A stretch of 64,000 nt of DNA from NCBI GenBank assembly GCA_910585665.1, contig CAJUFI010000001.1, forward strand, positions 94,627-158,626, read 5' to 3'. Below the pieces are notes generated by a model, which searched no databases, had not been told where the DNA came from, and worked only from the letters and a program-made list of their open reading frames with translations. A program made the translations under genes and the position numbers. The stretch is from an uncultured Acetatifactor sp. Its GTDB lineage: Bacteria > Bacillota > Clostridia > Lachnospirales > Lachnospiraceae. Each line of letters begins with the position of its first letter. Position 1 is the first letter of the stretch. Positions 52,834 through 61,424 of this stretch are shown one piece after another.

Positions 52834-53943
52834 TTAATCCTGTGTAAAGGCCGGGAAGACGATCTTGAATTTTGAGCCGCAGCCCTCCTTGCTGTCTACC
52901 CATACGAATCCGCCGCACAGCTCCGCCACATGGCGGACAAGGCTTAGCCCTATGCCGTATCCGTCTTTCTTTCGGCTCCCGATCCGATAGCGGCTTTCAA
53001 AAATCTTCTCCTGCTGTTCCATGCGGATGCCAATCCCCTGATCCTCAACAGAGACATAGGGACATCCCTTTTGTGTGCCCACATATACCGTGACAGGCTT
53101 GTCAGCCCCATATTTGATTGCGTTTTCAATCAAATTCGATACCGCCCGATACACCATCAGTTCATGGGCCCTAATATACAGAGCGGCGTCCTCGTCAAAA
53201 TCGAAGGACAGATTCCTGTAAACTCTTTTGTATTCGTCTGCCGCCATTCCGCAGACAAGGCACAAATCCACTTTTTCCAGCTTACTTTCATTTGCGGACA
53301 GGGTAAGGATATCGTCAAGGCTTTTTACCATACGGTCCAGCTGCGCTGTCGCCCGTTCTCCCACAGCAGGGCATTCGTTCTGTATCATAGCCCGCAGCAG
53401 CGCAAGGGCGTTTTTCTGCTCATGGGAAATATATGAGCTTAGATTTTCAAAATCCGCGTACAGGCCGGCAATCTCCTTCTGCGCTTCCCGAAAGGCAGTC
53501 TCAATATCGGAAAGCTCCTTTGGAAAAGCGATATCTGTAGGATTTGTTTTCTCTCTGACATTCTTGAGACTGTTCGCTGTTTCTTCAATGGGCTTTACGA
53601 TTCTACGGGTCAGCATATGGGCGAACACGAAAGACAGCAGCAGAGAAATCACAAAGGCAGTCAATGTGGCATGAACAATCACCGCCATATAATAGGGGGC
53701 CAAAAAACTGTGGAGCTCCTGTTCTGTAACGACGCGCCGGTCAAGCTCTCCCCACGGTATGTTAAGACCCTGTTCGGTGATGCTTACGCCGTCAACGGAT
53801 ACATAATAGCCCCGCATCTGCTCCGGCACATCGATTCTGATGTTCACGAGGAAGAGGGCCGCGGCAAGGATGAACACGACAATCAGGCACAGGGAGTACA
53901 GCATGACAAAATTTTGAAACTTTATCTTTCTGAATCGTTCCAT
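52834..53943 (-). CDS. Sensor histidine kinase
   Basis: 369 residues. Two helices (about 12-34 and 87-110) with a short extracytoplasmic loop, HAMP-like linker, phosphoacceptor His in SSYISHEQKNALALLR, N box NLIENAIKYG, G1 VEDQGIGI, G2 KDGYGIGLSLV. The start ATG lies within the response regulator gene (22-bp overlap). Upstream of an FtsX-type permease, as in peptide-antibiotic sensing modules. Confidence 0.92.
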   Translation of the reverse strand: MERFRKIKFQNFVMLYSLCLIVVFILAAALFLVNIRIDVPEQMRGYYVSVDGVSITEQGLNIPWGELDRRVVTEQELHSFLAPYYMAVIVHATLTAFVISLLLSFVFAHMLTRRIVKPIEETANSLKNVREKTNPTDIAFPKELSDIETAFREAQKEIAGLYADFENLSSYISHEQKNALALLRAMIQNECPAVGERATAQLDRMVKSLDDILTLSANESKLEKVDLCLVCGMAADEYKRVYRNLSFDFDEDAALYIRAHELMVYRAVSNLIENAIKYGADKPVTVYVGTQKGCPYVSVEDQGIGIRMEQQEKIFESRYRIGSRKKDGYGIGLSLVRHVAELCGGFVWVDSKEGCGSKFKIVFPAFTQD

Positions 53944-54602
53944 AGGCAATACCCCTTTCCCTTTATTGTTATCAGCAGGTTTTGGCCGCTGGCTGCCAGC
54001 AGTTTTCTGCGGAGGTTTGAGATGTGCACCCGCAGCACCGAGGAAAACAGGTCAAACTCCTCATTGTATGTGTGCTCTATGATGTCCTCATTGGACACGA
54101 TTTCCGGGTGGCGCTCCGCAAGATACAAAAGAATGTCAAATTCTTTTGGCGACAGCGGGATTGCTTCCTTTCCCCACATTGCCGTCTGTATGGCCGGATC
54201 AATCGACAAACTGCCAATCATGATCGTAGGATTTGTCCGTCCGTAAAATCTGCGGACAACGGCACGGATCCGGGAAGTCAATTCTATAAAGTCAAAAGGC
54301 TTGACGATGTAGTCATCTGCGCCCAGATCAAGGCCAGCGGCCCTTTCCCTTGCGGCGTCCCTTGCCGATACGATCAGGACAGGCATATTCCGCCCATTGC
54401 TCCGCAAAAATGACAGTATCGCAAGCCCGTCTTTGTCCGGCAGATTCAAGTCCAGGAGAACGGCGTCATAGTCCGTCACATACGCCTTTTCTTCTCCGGC
54501 AAGCCCTGTATTGGCAATATCAATCGAAAAACCCTGCCGCTCTAAGCCTGTTTTCATTTCGGCGGCAAGCTGTTTATCATCCTCAATCACTAAAAGCCTC
54601 AT
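53922..54602 (-). CDS. OmpR-family response regulator
   Basis: 226 residues. Receiver: VIEDDKQLA, phosphoacceptor in AVLLDLNLPDKDGLAI, LIVSARDA, YIVKPFDF. Winged helix with LRVHISNLRRKLL and TIKGKGYCLW. ATG 54602 with AGGAGGGG seven bases upstream. First gene of the TCS-ABC locus 50284-54602. A family B element lies about 80 bp upstream in its leader or promoter region. Confidence 0.93.
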   Translation of the reverse strand: MRLLVIEDDKQLAAEMKTGLERQGFSIDIANTGLAGEEKAYVTDYDAVLLDLNLPDKDGLAILSFLRSNGRNMPVLIVSARDAARERAAGLDLGADDYIVKPFDFIELTSRIRAVVRRFYGRTNPTIMIGSLSIDPAIQTAMWGKEAIPLSPKEFDILLYLAERHPEIVSNEDIIEHTYNEEFDLFSSVLRVHISNLRRKLLAASGQNLLITIKGKGYCLWNDSER

Positions 54603-54682
54603 TTCGCCCCTCCTATGACAGTTCCGCGTCTGCCCCGCCCGGCCCCCGGACATGTGCTGGTGGTGTGCTGGGCAGATGCTGT

Positions 54683-54857
54683 TTTATACTGCATAACGCC
54701 AGAATTTACCATACTGCACTGGTTAAACGTATATGGCTGGCGTTATGTAGTCAGGTTGCTCGGAAATTTTATAGTAAACGACTTTAATATCTTTACTTTG
54801 GTTTCATTCAAAGCAAGAATAATTATGACGTTTACTATCACTGTTAAGCAGTATAAA
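54683..54857. mobile_element. Family B element copy 2 (175 bp)
   Basis: Termini TTTATACTGCATAAC and (reverse complement) TTTATACTGCTTAAC match at 14 of 15 bases. The left third folds as a long hairpin (ACTGCATAACGCCAG with CTGGCGTTATGTAGT). No coding capacity. It sits in the promoter region of the response regulator gene and seems to interrupt another short repeat (54618-54893). Confidence 0.65.
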
Positions 54858-55150
54858 TCAGTTATCGACATTTCCTGGCTGGACTTATACGGGATTCTTT
54901 CTTGAATACCATGATTCCATGCGCCCTGGCGCGTCTGGAATCAGAAGTAGTCACATGCCTTTCCGGGTCAACTTTATGCCATGAGCACAGTCGCGCTCAC
55001 GGGCATGGATGGACATAGCACGGATGGCCGTCCAGCCGTTCCACGCCTTGAATCAGGTCATTGTATCATAATCAATGTTTATCTAATGTTAAGACAGTCC
55101 ATTGAGTAAAATGGCCGCCTTTTATGCATCTGCCTCCTATCTAAACGGCA
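54858..55150. other. Intergenic stretch with one hairpin, no gene
   Basis: GATTCCA (54913-54919) and TGGAATC (54936-54942) form a hairpin with a GCGC inner stem. Nothing else recognisable. Confidence 0.4.
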
Positions 55151-55255
55151 TTTATACTGCATAACGCTGAATACTGCCTAATGCAATCATGCGATTGAAC
55201 CAGCCAACGTTATGCAGTCTGGTTTCATGGCAAGTGAAATCGTTAAGCAGTATAA
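55151..55255. mobile_element. Family B element copy 3 (about 105 bp)
   Basis: Termini TTTATACTGCATAACG and GTTAAGCAGTATAA form the family B inverted repeat. The interior is the reverse complement of the copy at 39967-40047 with a few mismatches. Confidence 0.75.
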
Positions 55256-55443
55256 TTCTTGCCAGTCGCATAGCACAATCAGTCATGCCTTTTTCCGGTT
55301 TTTGGGCAAGATTTCATCGCTACAGATATATATTCCAGAACTGATTCTTTTCATTGGAACATTTCTTCTCATTAAACAATAACGAAAGGTGTATTTCTGT
55401 CTGTTACATTTTTCAGAACTTTTTATTATCTCCCTTTTGGGAA

Positions 55444-55472
55444 TTGTGTATCCGTAAAAGACAGGTTATAAT
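55444..55472 (+). promoter_or_regulatory. Sigma-A-type promoter of the MITE-split ORF
   Basis: TTGTGT (55444-55449), 17-bp spacer, perfect TATAAT (55467-55472), about 28 bp before the GTG start at 55501. Confidence 0.7.
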
Positions 55473-55500
55473 AACGTTAATAAATCGGGACGTGTAGGGA

Positions 55501-56215
55501 GTGAAGGAATGGACAAAATTACAACAGCAAATCAAAGAGTTTCACAAGATGCTGATACCGGCTCTCAAAAAAGTGTTAGAAGAATATGATAAAAATCCAA
55601 CTCACAAAAAGTATAATACAGTTGTGAAACCCAGCAGACAGCTTATCCAAAAGTGTTCCTGTAAAAGCCCTTCAAATATTAGAAGCTTGAGGGATTTAAC
55701 ATATTGGCTTTATATCTTCGGAGATAGAAATCTTGCTTTGGAGCTATGTGAACTCGCCCTTACTGCAGATTTTTCACTGGAATATGAGGTCGATGCCTTT
55801 GCCGATATGTATGGGTTTGAAATTCGCATTGCAAGAGAGCTTTTTGGCGAAAGCCGAAGACGTAATATCCCGTCTCATTTATTAGACTATTATTTTTCAA
55901 AACAGGTAAAAAGGGAACTGAAGTTTCCCGACATATTAAGGAAATGCCTCCAAATAACCTACGCAAGCCTGTTGCAAAATTTACAGATTTTATCAGGTTT
56001 ACTCTAAACAAAATGCGTAGATTATTTTCCGGCAGTTCCTAAGGGAGAATAAAATCGCCGCTTGCAGCAGCAGATTTTTAGAGACTGAATTGCTGTACGC
56101 ACTATACAATATGATTGGAAAGGGCGAAACGGGGTTATACGGACATCTTTCAGATAATAGGCATAAACTGGAAGAAGCAATTGAAGAGTATATCGATATT
56201 CTAAGGGAAGAATAG
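55501..56215 (+). pseudogene. Hypothetical gene split by a family A MITE
   Basis: The frame starting GTG at 55501 (MKEWTKLQQQIKEFHK...) runs to 55939, where the MITE begins; read through the element it ends at 56007 with element-encoded residues. Removing the 100-bp element and one TAA joins GACATATTAA to GGGAGAATAA and restores the frame to a stop at 56213-56215, giving 203 residues ending LEEAIEEYIDILREE. The product is soluble and helical, with no motif I recognise. The start is a GTG with a poorly spaced purine-rich site. The truncated form may still be expressed. Confidence 0.8.
55940..56039. mobile_element. 100-bp MITE, family A, copy 5, inside a gene
   Basis: Begins GGAAATGCCTCC and ends CCGGCAGTTCC, flanked by TAA on both sides (55937-55939, 56040-56042). 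Identical over 100 bp to the reverse complement of the copy at 7603-7702. Confidence 0.93.
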
Positions 56216-56496
56216 AGGCTGTAAAATTTTCTGTGTCTATGGAGGAAAAATCCTTCTGGCAGAATCCAGATATGTACAATACTGTGTCGAATCCTAGGCT
56301 TGATTTTGTTGTCGATTTATCTTACTGATTATAGTATTACCAATCTGCACGCCTTTATACAGATTTTTCTAATTTTTTGCACCAAAATAAAACATCCCGG
56401 CTGCTTCTTTTCGTGGGCTCTGCCCACACCCGGCCTCTGGAATAAGGATGGGGACAGCAGCATTCCTTTCAGGGTGCGCTGCCCCAGACTTTCCTA
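56216..56496. other. Intergenic stretch, no gene recognised
   Basis: Contains only short GC-rich palindromic segments around 56395-56490 (for example GTGGGCTCTGCCCAC). No ORF with a ribosome binding site. Confidence 0.4.
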
Positions 56497-56568
56497 ATGA
56501 TGCGAAGCTTCTATATGATGCGGAGCTTCTATATGATGCGGAGCTTCTATATGATGCGGAGCTTCTAT
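56497..56568. repeat. 18-bp x 4 tandem array
   Basis: ATGATGCGGAGCTTCTAT repeated four times, with one base change in the first unit. It directly abuts the transposase relic. Confidence 0.9.
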
Positions 56569-56909
56569 TTTACAGATGCTGGGTCAGCCGTTCCCCATAG
56601 AGGACTGTCAGCTGGTTCAGCACCTGGTTCCAGTTCCGGTATCTCTGTGTCCACTTCTTCGCCACATTCAGGCTGGCCAGATAGAGCATCTTTTCCAGGG
56701 AGCTGTCGCTGGGGAACATTGCGCTTATTTGAAGTCTCCACATTCCCTTTGTTGTTCTTCTCATAGCCCAGTGTCGCGTCAAGTTCTGCCTCCATGAGTT
56801 CCTGGAGGATATCTTTGAATCCATCTCTCAGGAGGGTGTAGACATCTGCCACACTGTTTAAGTTGTTGTCTGCAATAATCTGTCGAATCTGTTCCTTTGC
56901 TACCGGCAT
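56569..56909 (-). pseudogene. IS256-family transposase relic, internally deleted
   Basis: The N-terminal part (ADVYTLLRDGFKDILQELM followed by EAELDATLGYEKNNKGN) is typical of mutator/IS256 transposases. Then, one frame over, the C-terminal part (MLYLASLNVAKKWTQRY, RNWNQVLNQLTVLYGERL) follows directly; the catalytic DDE region between them is deleted. The IS end is visible at 56958-57003 (minus-strand GTGTAAAAAAGTTTGTGTC). Confidence 0.85.
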
Positions 56910-57051
56910 AAAAATACTCCTTTTCGATAAGAATTTTCATATCTTGATTCTTACCAAAAAGGAGCCATTTTTTACCAAAGACACAAACTTTTTTACACTA
57001 CCTCCCTATTTTCCAAATGCTTTCCTTAACCACTATATCGATATTTAAAAT

Positions 57052-57585
57052 CTATTCTATTTTTAGTGAAAGACCTTCATAGATTCCCGCTGGTATGTCT
57101 TTATCAAAAGAGAATTCTTCCATACTGTCTTTTTCAAAATTATATACTGTCACAAGTTCTCTTTCAGAATCTACAACCCAATATTCTCTAACTCCTGCTG
57201 TCCGATACTTAAACAACTTCTTATAATAATCCATCTGTCTACTGCTTGGTGAAACAATCTCAATAGCCCAGTCAGGTGCACCATTGCAGCCTTTATCCGT
57301 AATTTTATTCTTATCACAAATAACAGAAATATCAGGCTCCACATAGTTTTTATCATTTTCATTCAAGAATACAGCAAACGGAGCAGGGAACACCTCGCAC
57401 TCACCATCATTTCGCTTAATAAAGTCTTTTATCTGATAATGCAAATCAGAAACCAATCTCTGATGTCTTGTGTTTGGTGGAGCCATATAGTATATTTTCC
57501 CATCAATTAATTCAGCCCGTTCTCCATCTGGTAAAGCATAAATATCTTCTAATGTATAAATATCTTCTTTTCTCAATGCCTCCAT
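57052..57585 (-). CDS. Uma2-family PD-(D/E)XK-like endonuclease (DUF820)
   Basis: 177 residues from ATG 57585 (GGAGGTGCAAGG upstream). Nuclease-fold core: YALPDGERAELIDGKIYYM at the start, VEPDISVICDKN with the metal-binding Asp, and DWAIEIVSPSSRQMDYYKK with Glu in IEIVSPS. Uma2 proteins are widespread, often multicopy, restriction-endonuclease-fold proteins of mostly unknown role. AT-rich compared with neighbours. Confidence 0.88.
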   Translation of the reverse strand: MEALRKEDIYTLEDIYALPDGERAELIDGKIYYMAPPNTRHQRLVSDLHYQIKDFIKRNDGECEVFPAPFAVFLNENDKNYVEPDISVICDKNKITDKGCNGAPDWAIEIVSPSSRQMDYYKKLFKYRTAGVREYWVVDSERELVTVYNFEKDSMEEFSFDKDIPAGIYEGLSLKIE

Positions 57586-57675
57586 CCTTGCACCTCCGCT
57601 CTTGTTTCCATTATAGGCAATATTCATAGGAATTACTATCGCTTTCCATCATTTGAATATCTAATTTCATTGATA

Positions 57676-57942
57676 TTATAGAACGGTTTCTTCCAAAACG
57701 CCTTCTCCATCTCTAAACCATATTACTTTACTTACTACTTTTTCCTCTTGAATTTTTTGGATCTCTAACTGAAGTTTTTCAATTTTCTGGTCATCATATT
57801 CAGAAAACAGAATAATTGCATGATTGTCATTTCTCTCTAAAAGATAGCACACTCCATTTGTTACTTTACCAATTTCTTTTGTATCGATCCTACTATGAAA
57901 TCCGCCCATATCTTGATTATAATATATACTATTATTGTTCAT
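57676..57942 (-). CDS. Small hypothetical protein
   Basis: 88 residues (MNNNSIYYNQDMGGFHSRID, then a charged helix QKIEKLQLEIQKIQEEK). GGTGGA directly precedes the ATG. AT-rich. No motif recognised; it sits among mobile-element relics and may be phage-derived. Confidence 0.5.
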   Translation of the reverse strand: MNNNSIYYNQDMGGFHSRIDTKEIGKVTNGVCYLLERNDNHAIILFSEYDDQKIEKLQLEIQKIQEEKVVSKVIWFRDGEGVLEETVL

Positions 57943-57974
57943 TCCACCATATTCTGCCTTTGACTTATCAAAAA

Positions 57975-58229
57975 CTAATTCATTTCCTCTTTTTCTATAA
58001 ATAAATATTTCACTCTATTATTTTTGTACAATATGTCTTTATCAATATGCATTCTCTCGGTTCCAACATTATAAAAGTTATCATCATACCATTTTCTAAA
58101 TGCCTGATAACACTGCCAATTATCACATATTATACAATCACTATATGCAGCATATTTACTTCTAACATCTTCATTCACCAGTTTACAACTTTTGAATATT
58201 TTTAAAGCCTGACAATATATAGCCCTCAA
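57975..58229 (-). pseudogene. HNH/AP2-type homing endonuclease fragment
   Basis: The stretch FRKWYDDNFYNVGTERMHID followed by KDILYKNNRVK matches the conserved middle of phage-type HNH/AP2 endonucleases. The usual N-terminal HNH residues and the C-terminal part are missing, and the flanks are unrelated. Confidence 0.65.
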
Positions 58230-58244
58230 TGATTTTGATTAGGG

Positions 58245-58503
58245 AGCATGATTTTATTACAGTTTCGAGTTTTCCCACGAAACTGCTGAATATTATGCTG
58301 GCCTGAATCTGTTGTCCAATACCGAAACGCGTCTCCTGTGCGCTGGCAGACTGGTAGCATGAAAAGGCTTCATCACTGTATGGGAGCAGCGTCATGGCGT
58401 TATATGCCATGCACTCCAGGTTGATCAGGCGCTCAATGCCACTGCGGCTCCGCATGCGGTATTCTTCCAGTGACCAGAATGTCTTGCTTTCATAGTAGGA
58501 TAC
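58245..58503 (-). pseudogene. Transposase C-terminal fragment
   Basis: Minus-strand coding for IEVSYYESKTFWSLEEYRM followed by RSRSGIERLINLECMAYNAM and TLLPYSDEAF looks like the C-terminal catalytic part of a DDE transposase (IS4/ISNCY-like). A further trace lies at 58555-58640. The N-terminus is absent. The exact IS family is uncertain. Confidence 0.55.
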
Positions 58504-58541
58504 TTCAATCCGTTATGCGAAAGTTCGTATAACGGATTGAA
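58504..58541. repeat. 38-bp near-perfect palindrome
   Basis: Arms TTCAATCCGTTAT (58504-58516) and ATAACGGATTGAA (58529-58541) are exact inverted repeats around GCGAAAGTTCGT. It sits at the upstream edge of the transposase fragment; possible recombination site, IS end or terminator. 58542-58799 beyond it holds only transposase traces. Confidence 0.6.
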
Positions 58542-58799
58542 TGTACATTCCGTGAACTGAAGCAGCAGATTGGGGCATTCTGCTTTCACTTCTGGTCAAA
58601 GTACATGCATCTGTTCCATCTAAATGCGGCATGCGCCTTCCTCCCTATAGTCCCAGGGCAATGGACCCTGTACTTATCCAAAGGAAAATTCTTTTAAATA
58701 ACTCCTCTCTATAGCTTGGTTTATCCATGGCTTTCTCCCCCGCAATCCCCATTCTACCGCGCAAGTCATCCCCTGGTAAGCCTTCGCTATATTGCTGTT

Positions 58800-60620
58800 C
58801 TAATCTTCTAGCATGACCCTGCATTTCTTCCTGTTACAGGCAATGCCGTATTTCGGAATGGTCTCCAGGCCGTCCTGGCGGAGCTTTTCCTCATAGCCAA
58901 TATCTTCTATCTGCTGCAGGGCTTCCCTGCAGCCTTTTTCCATCAGTTCATATGGGGATTTTTCATTGCCGCCTTTTGCACGATTGGTGGATGCATCTGT
59001 ACCGTCCGCGGACTTTTTCCCGCTGTCCGGGTACTTCACCTCTATCACGATGCCGATGCCCTCTTCCTCGATTTCCACAAGGATATCGCTGTACCAGGCA
59101 TTCGCCAGAATGCCTTTGTCTCCGGACTCCACATTGGAGCGGATGTACCAGTCCTCCCGGTGGCTCAGGAGACCAAGGAGTATGCCGTGGTAGAAGTTCT
59201 CCTTCTTGCTTTTGCGCACATTCGTGTCCCGGATGCTGATAGTCCTGGAGAGGTAGGCGTTGAACTGGCTTTCCACCGCTTCCGCGTCCCCTCTCACGAA
59301 CGCATCGCAGAATGCGTCCAGCGTTGGCGTGTCCCTGCGGGCCTCCTGCTGGAACCATTCCAGAATCTGGTCAATGAAGATCTTCCGTATCTCACGATTC
59401 GGTATCGCCAACTGGTATACCTCCCCGTCCTCGCTGCCCCGCTGCGTCAGGTAGCCAGTGGTAAAGAGGATGCTCCAGAGATTGTCCATGGAGGTATAGA
59501 GGTCGCGGTAGGTCAGCTCCTGGTTGATTTTCTTCGGAATCGTCTCCCCGTCGATCAGCCGTTCCAGCTCCTTCCTGGTGCCCGCCTTTGCCATCCGGAC
59601 AAAATTGCGGATGATGTCGTTCCCGCTGGTATTGATCCAGAAGGGCCTGGGGAGCGCGTCCGGCTCCCAGCGCAGCAGGTCGATATAATTGATCACATCC
59701 CAGGGACAGATAACCTGCGCACGGCCGAAACGGTATCCATCGTACCATTCCTTGATCAGATGGAGCTTGTCGGTGCACTGGAATCTTTCCGCCATGGCCT
59801 GGATTTCGCTTTGGGTGAAGCCGAACCTTTCGTCGGACTGTGTATTTGTGATGGAATATACCTTCAGGTTGTTCAGCCCGGTGAAGATGCTCTCTAAATG
59901 TCTTCCGCAGGAAGACATTGATACGCGCAGGCACCCTGTGAGCACGGCGAATGCCAGGCTGTGGTTGCTCTTCAGCGCCTGGCTGAAAAGGCTGCGGATC
60001 AGGCTCACCATCTCGTCATAGTAGCCGAAATGCTGCGCTTTGTCCAACGGCACATCGTATTCATCAATCAAAAGAACTGCCTTTTGCCCATAATGCTTAT
60101 GGAGGAGCTCGCAAAGGGTCAGAAGGCTGGATGCAAGCGCTCCATAGGACATGCTGAACCATTGTTCATTAGAGGAATCAATTGCGATCAGCTTCTCATA
60201 AGATGCTTTTTCCCAGGCAGTAAGCGCTTCGCTGTCCAGCAGGAACTGAAAGCGCATGGCTTCCCTCCCGATGACTGAACGGAGCATTTCCAGAGCCGTG
60301 GTGTAGCCATTGCCGCTTACATCCTTCAGGGTGATGGAGATGACAGGGTACTTTCCCATGTGTTCCTGGCAAAGCTGCGGTTCTGCGCTGATGGCAAGCC
60401 CCTCAAAGAGCTGCGGGTCACAGCCATATTCGAAAAAGTACTTCAGCATGTTCATGTTAAGGGATTTGCCGAACCTCCTGGGGCGCGTAAATAGGTTTAT
60501 GCCTCCCCATCCCTCCAAGAGATCCTTTATCAGGGCAGTCTTATCTACATAGTAAAAACCGTTTCTGCGGATATCTTCAAAATTCTCAATGCCAATGGGC
60601 AGTTTGGCTGTTGCGTTCAT
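58800..60620 (-). CDS. AAA-ATPase-like / PD-(D/E)XK nuclease superfamily protein
   Basis: 606 residues of the widespread AAA-ATPase_like plus PDDEXK_9 family. Start LPIGIENFEDIRRNGFYYVDKT, Walker A-like TRPRRFGKSLNMNML (about residues 45-59), Walker B AVLLIDEYDVPLDKA, and the C-terminal nuclease core YSDILVEIEEEGIGIVIEVKYP with the D...ExK pattern. AAGGAG precedes the ATG. Usually multicopy in Bacteroidales and Lachnospiraceae; function unknown, with DNA or nucleotide metabolism and defence both proposed. Confidence 0.93.
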   Translation of the reverse strand: MNATAKLPIGIENFEDIRRNGFYYVDKTALIKDLLEGWGGINLFTRPRRFGKSLNMNMLKYFFEYGCDPQLFEGLAISAEPQLCQEHMGKYPVISITLKDVSGNGYTTALEMLRSVIGREAMRFQFLLDSEALTAWEKASYEKLIAIDSSNEQWFSMSYGALASSLLTLCELLHKHYGQKAVLLIDEYDVPLDKAQHFGYYDEMVSLIRSLFSQALKSNHSLAFAVLTGCLRVSMSSCGRHLESIFTGLNNLKVYSITNTQSDERFGFTQSEIQAMAERFQCTDKLHLIKEWYDGYRFGRAQVICPWDVINYIDLLRWEPDALPRPFWINTSGNDIIRNFVRMAKAGTRKELERLIDGETIPKKINQELTYRDLYTSMDNLWSILFTTGYLTQRGSEDGEVYQLAIPNREIRKIFIDQILEWFQQEARRDTPTLDAFCDAFVRGDAEAVESQFNAYLSRTISIRDTNVRKSKKENFYHGILLGLLSHREDWYIRSNVESGDKGILANAWYSDILVEIEEEGIGIVIEVKYPDSGKKSADGTDASTNRAKGGNEKSPYELMEKGCREALQQIEDIGYEEKLRQDGLETIPKYGIACNRKKCRVMLED

Positions 60621-60659
60621 GGCGGCTCCTTTCGGGGAAATATCTTGGATTACGGTTCC

Positions 60660-60688
60660 ATTATACTATATTTCAGAAGCATTCACAA
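60660..60688 (-). promoter_or_regulatory. Sigma-A-type promoter of the AAA-ATPase-like gene
   Basis: Minus-strand TTGTGA (60683-60688), 17-bp spacer, perfect TATAAT (60660-60665), about 40 bp before the ATG at 60620. Confidence 0.7.
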
Positions 60689-60779
60689 TCCTCGCTAACA
60701 ATGAGCTGCTCCATTTTGAAGCATCCTTGTACATCAACATCCCTGCCCGTCCTTTTATGCGCCTCAGTAGGTTCGTCCA

Positions 60780-61395
60780 TCAGTACATCCCCACATCCCG
60801 CCGCATCTCCCGGAGTCCCTGGAGCATGGCCGCCAATATCCCCAGTCCCAGCACGGTAGCGCCAGTTAGGGGCACAGGCCATTTGCTGCGGGCAATCTCA
60901 CCGAAGGCGCACAACCGAAAGCCGCAGAAAAATACCGCTCCCACCACCGCCGGCAGCGCCCAGGCAATGGCCGTGACATAGTTATCCAGATAATGGGTCA
61001 CCGTAAACAGCATCAGGGAGAGTCCTGTGGAAAAAGCCGCCGCAATCAACAGGCGGAAGACCGTATACTGCTGCCATCCCGGTCAGCTCCAGCACCCTGT
61101 CTATGCTCTCTGTGAGCTTTTTCCTGGGCATGCTCTTCAGAATACCGATATAGCGAAGATATTTCTCTGGCGTATAGTCTCCATAATAGCCCAAGTCCTG
61201 GGGAAGATACCCTATTTTCTCCCGGTACGCACCGTCCAGCCTGCGGATGTCCTCCCCATCGTATTAGATCTGTCCCTCTGTGGGGAAGAGCAGCGTGGTG
61301 ATAATTTTCATCAGCGTGGTCTTCCCGGCCCCGTTGGGCGCCAACAGCCCGTAGACGCCGTTATCCAGCTCCAGCTTCACATCCGTCAATACCAT
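60780..61395 (-). pseudogene. ABC transporter relic: ATPase fused to permease fragment
   Basis: From ATG 61395 the ATPase part has Walker A APNGAGKTTLM, then an in-frame stop (TAA, 61264-61266) before YDGEDIRRLDGAYREKIG and GYYGDYTPEKYLRYIG. Its signature and Walker B regions are missing: after LTGMAAVYG the sequence jumps to permease helices (FSTGLSLMLFTVTHYLDN, LPAVVGAVFFCGF) ending at 60780. Two genes lost the DNA between them. Confidence 0.8.
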
Positions 61396-61424
61396 TCTCT
61401 GCACCTTTCAGACACTTTCCGATT

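Noticed and set aside
54615..54905. 96-codon plus-strand frame upstream of the response regulator
   Set aside because: It crosses a family B element and a short repeat and has no supported start.
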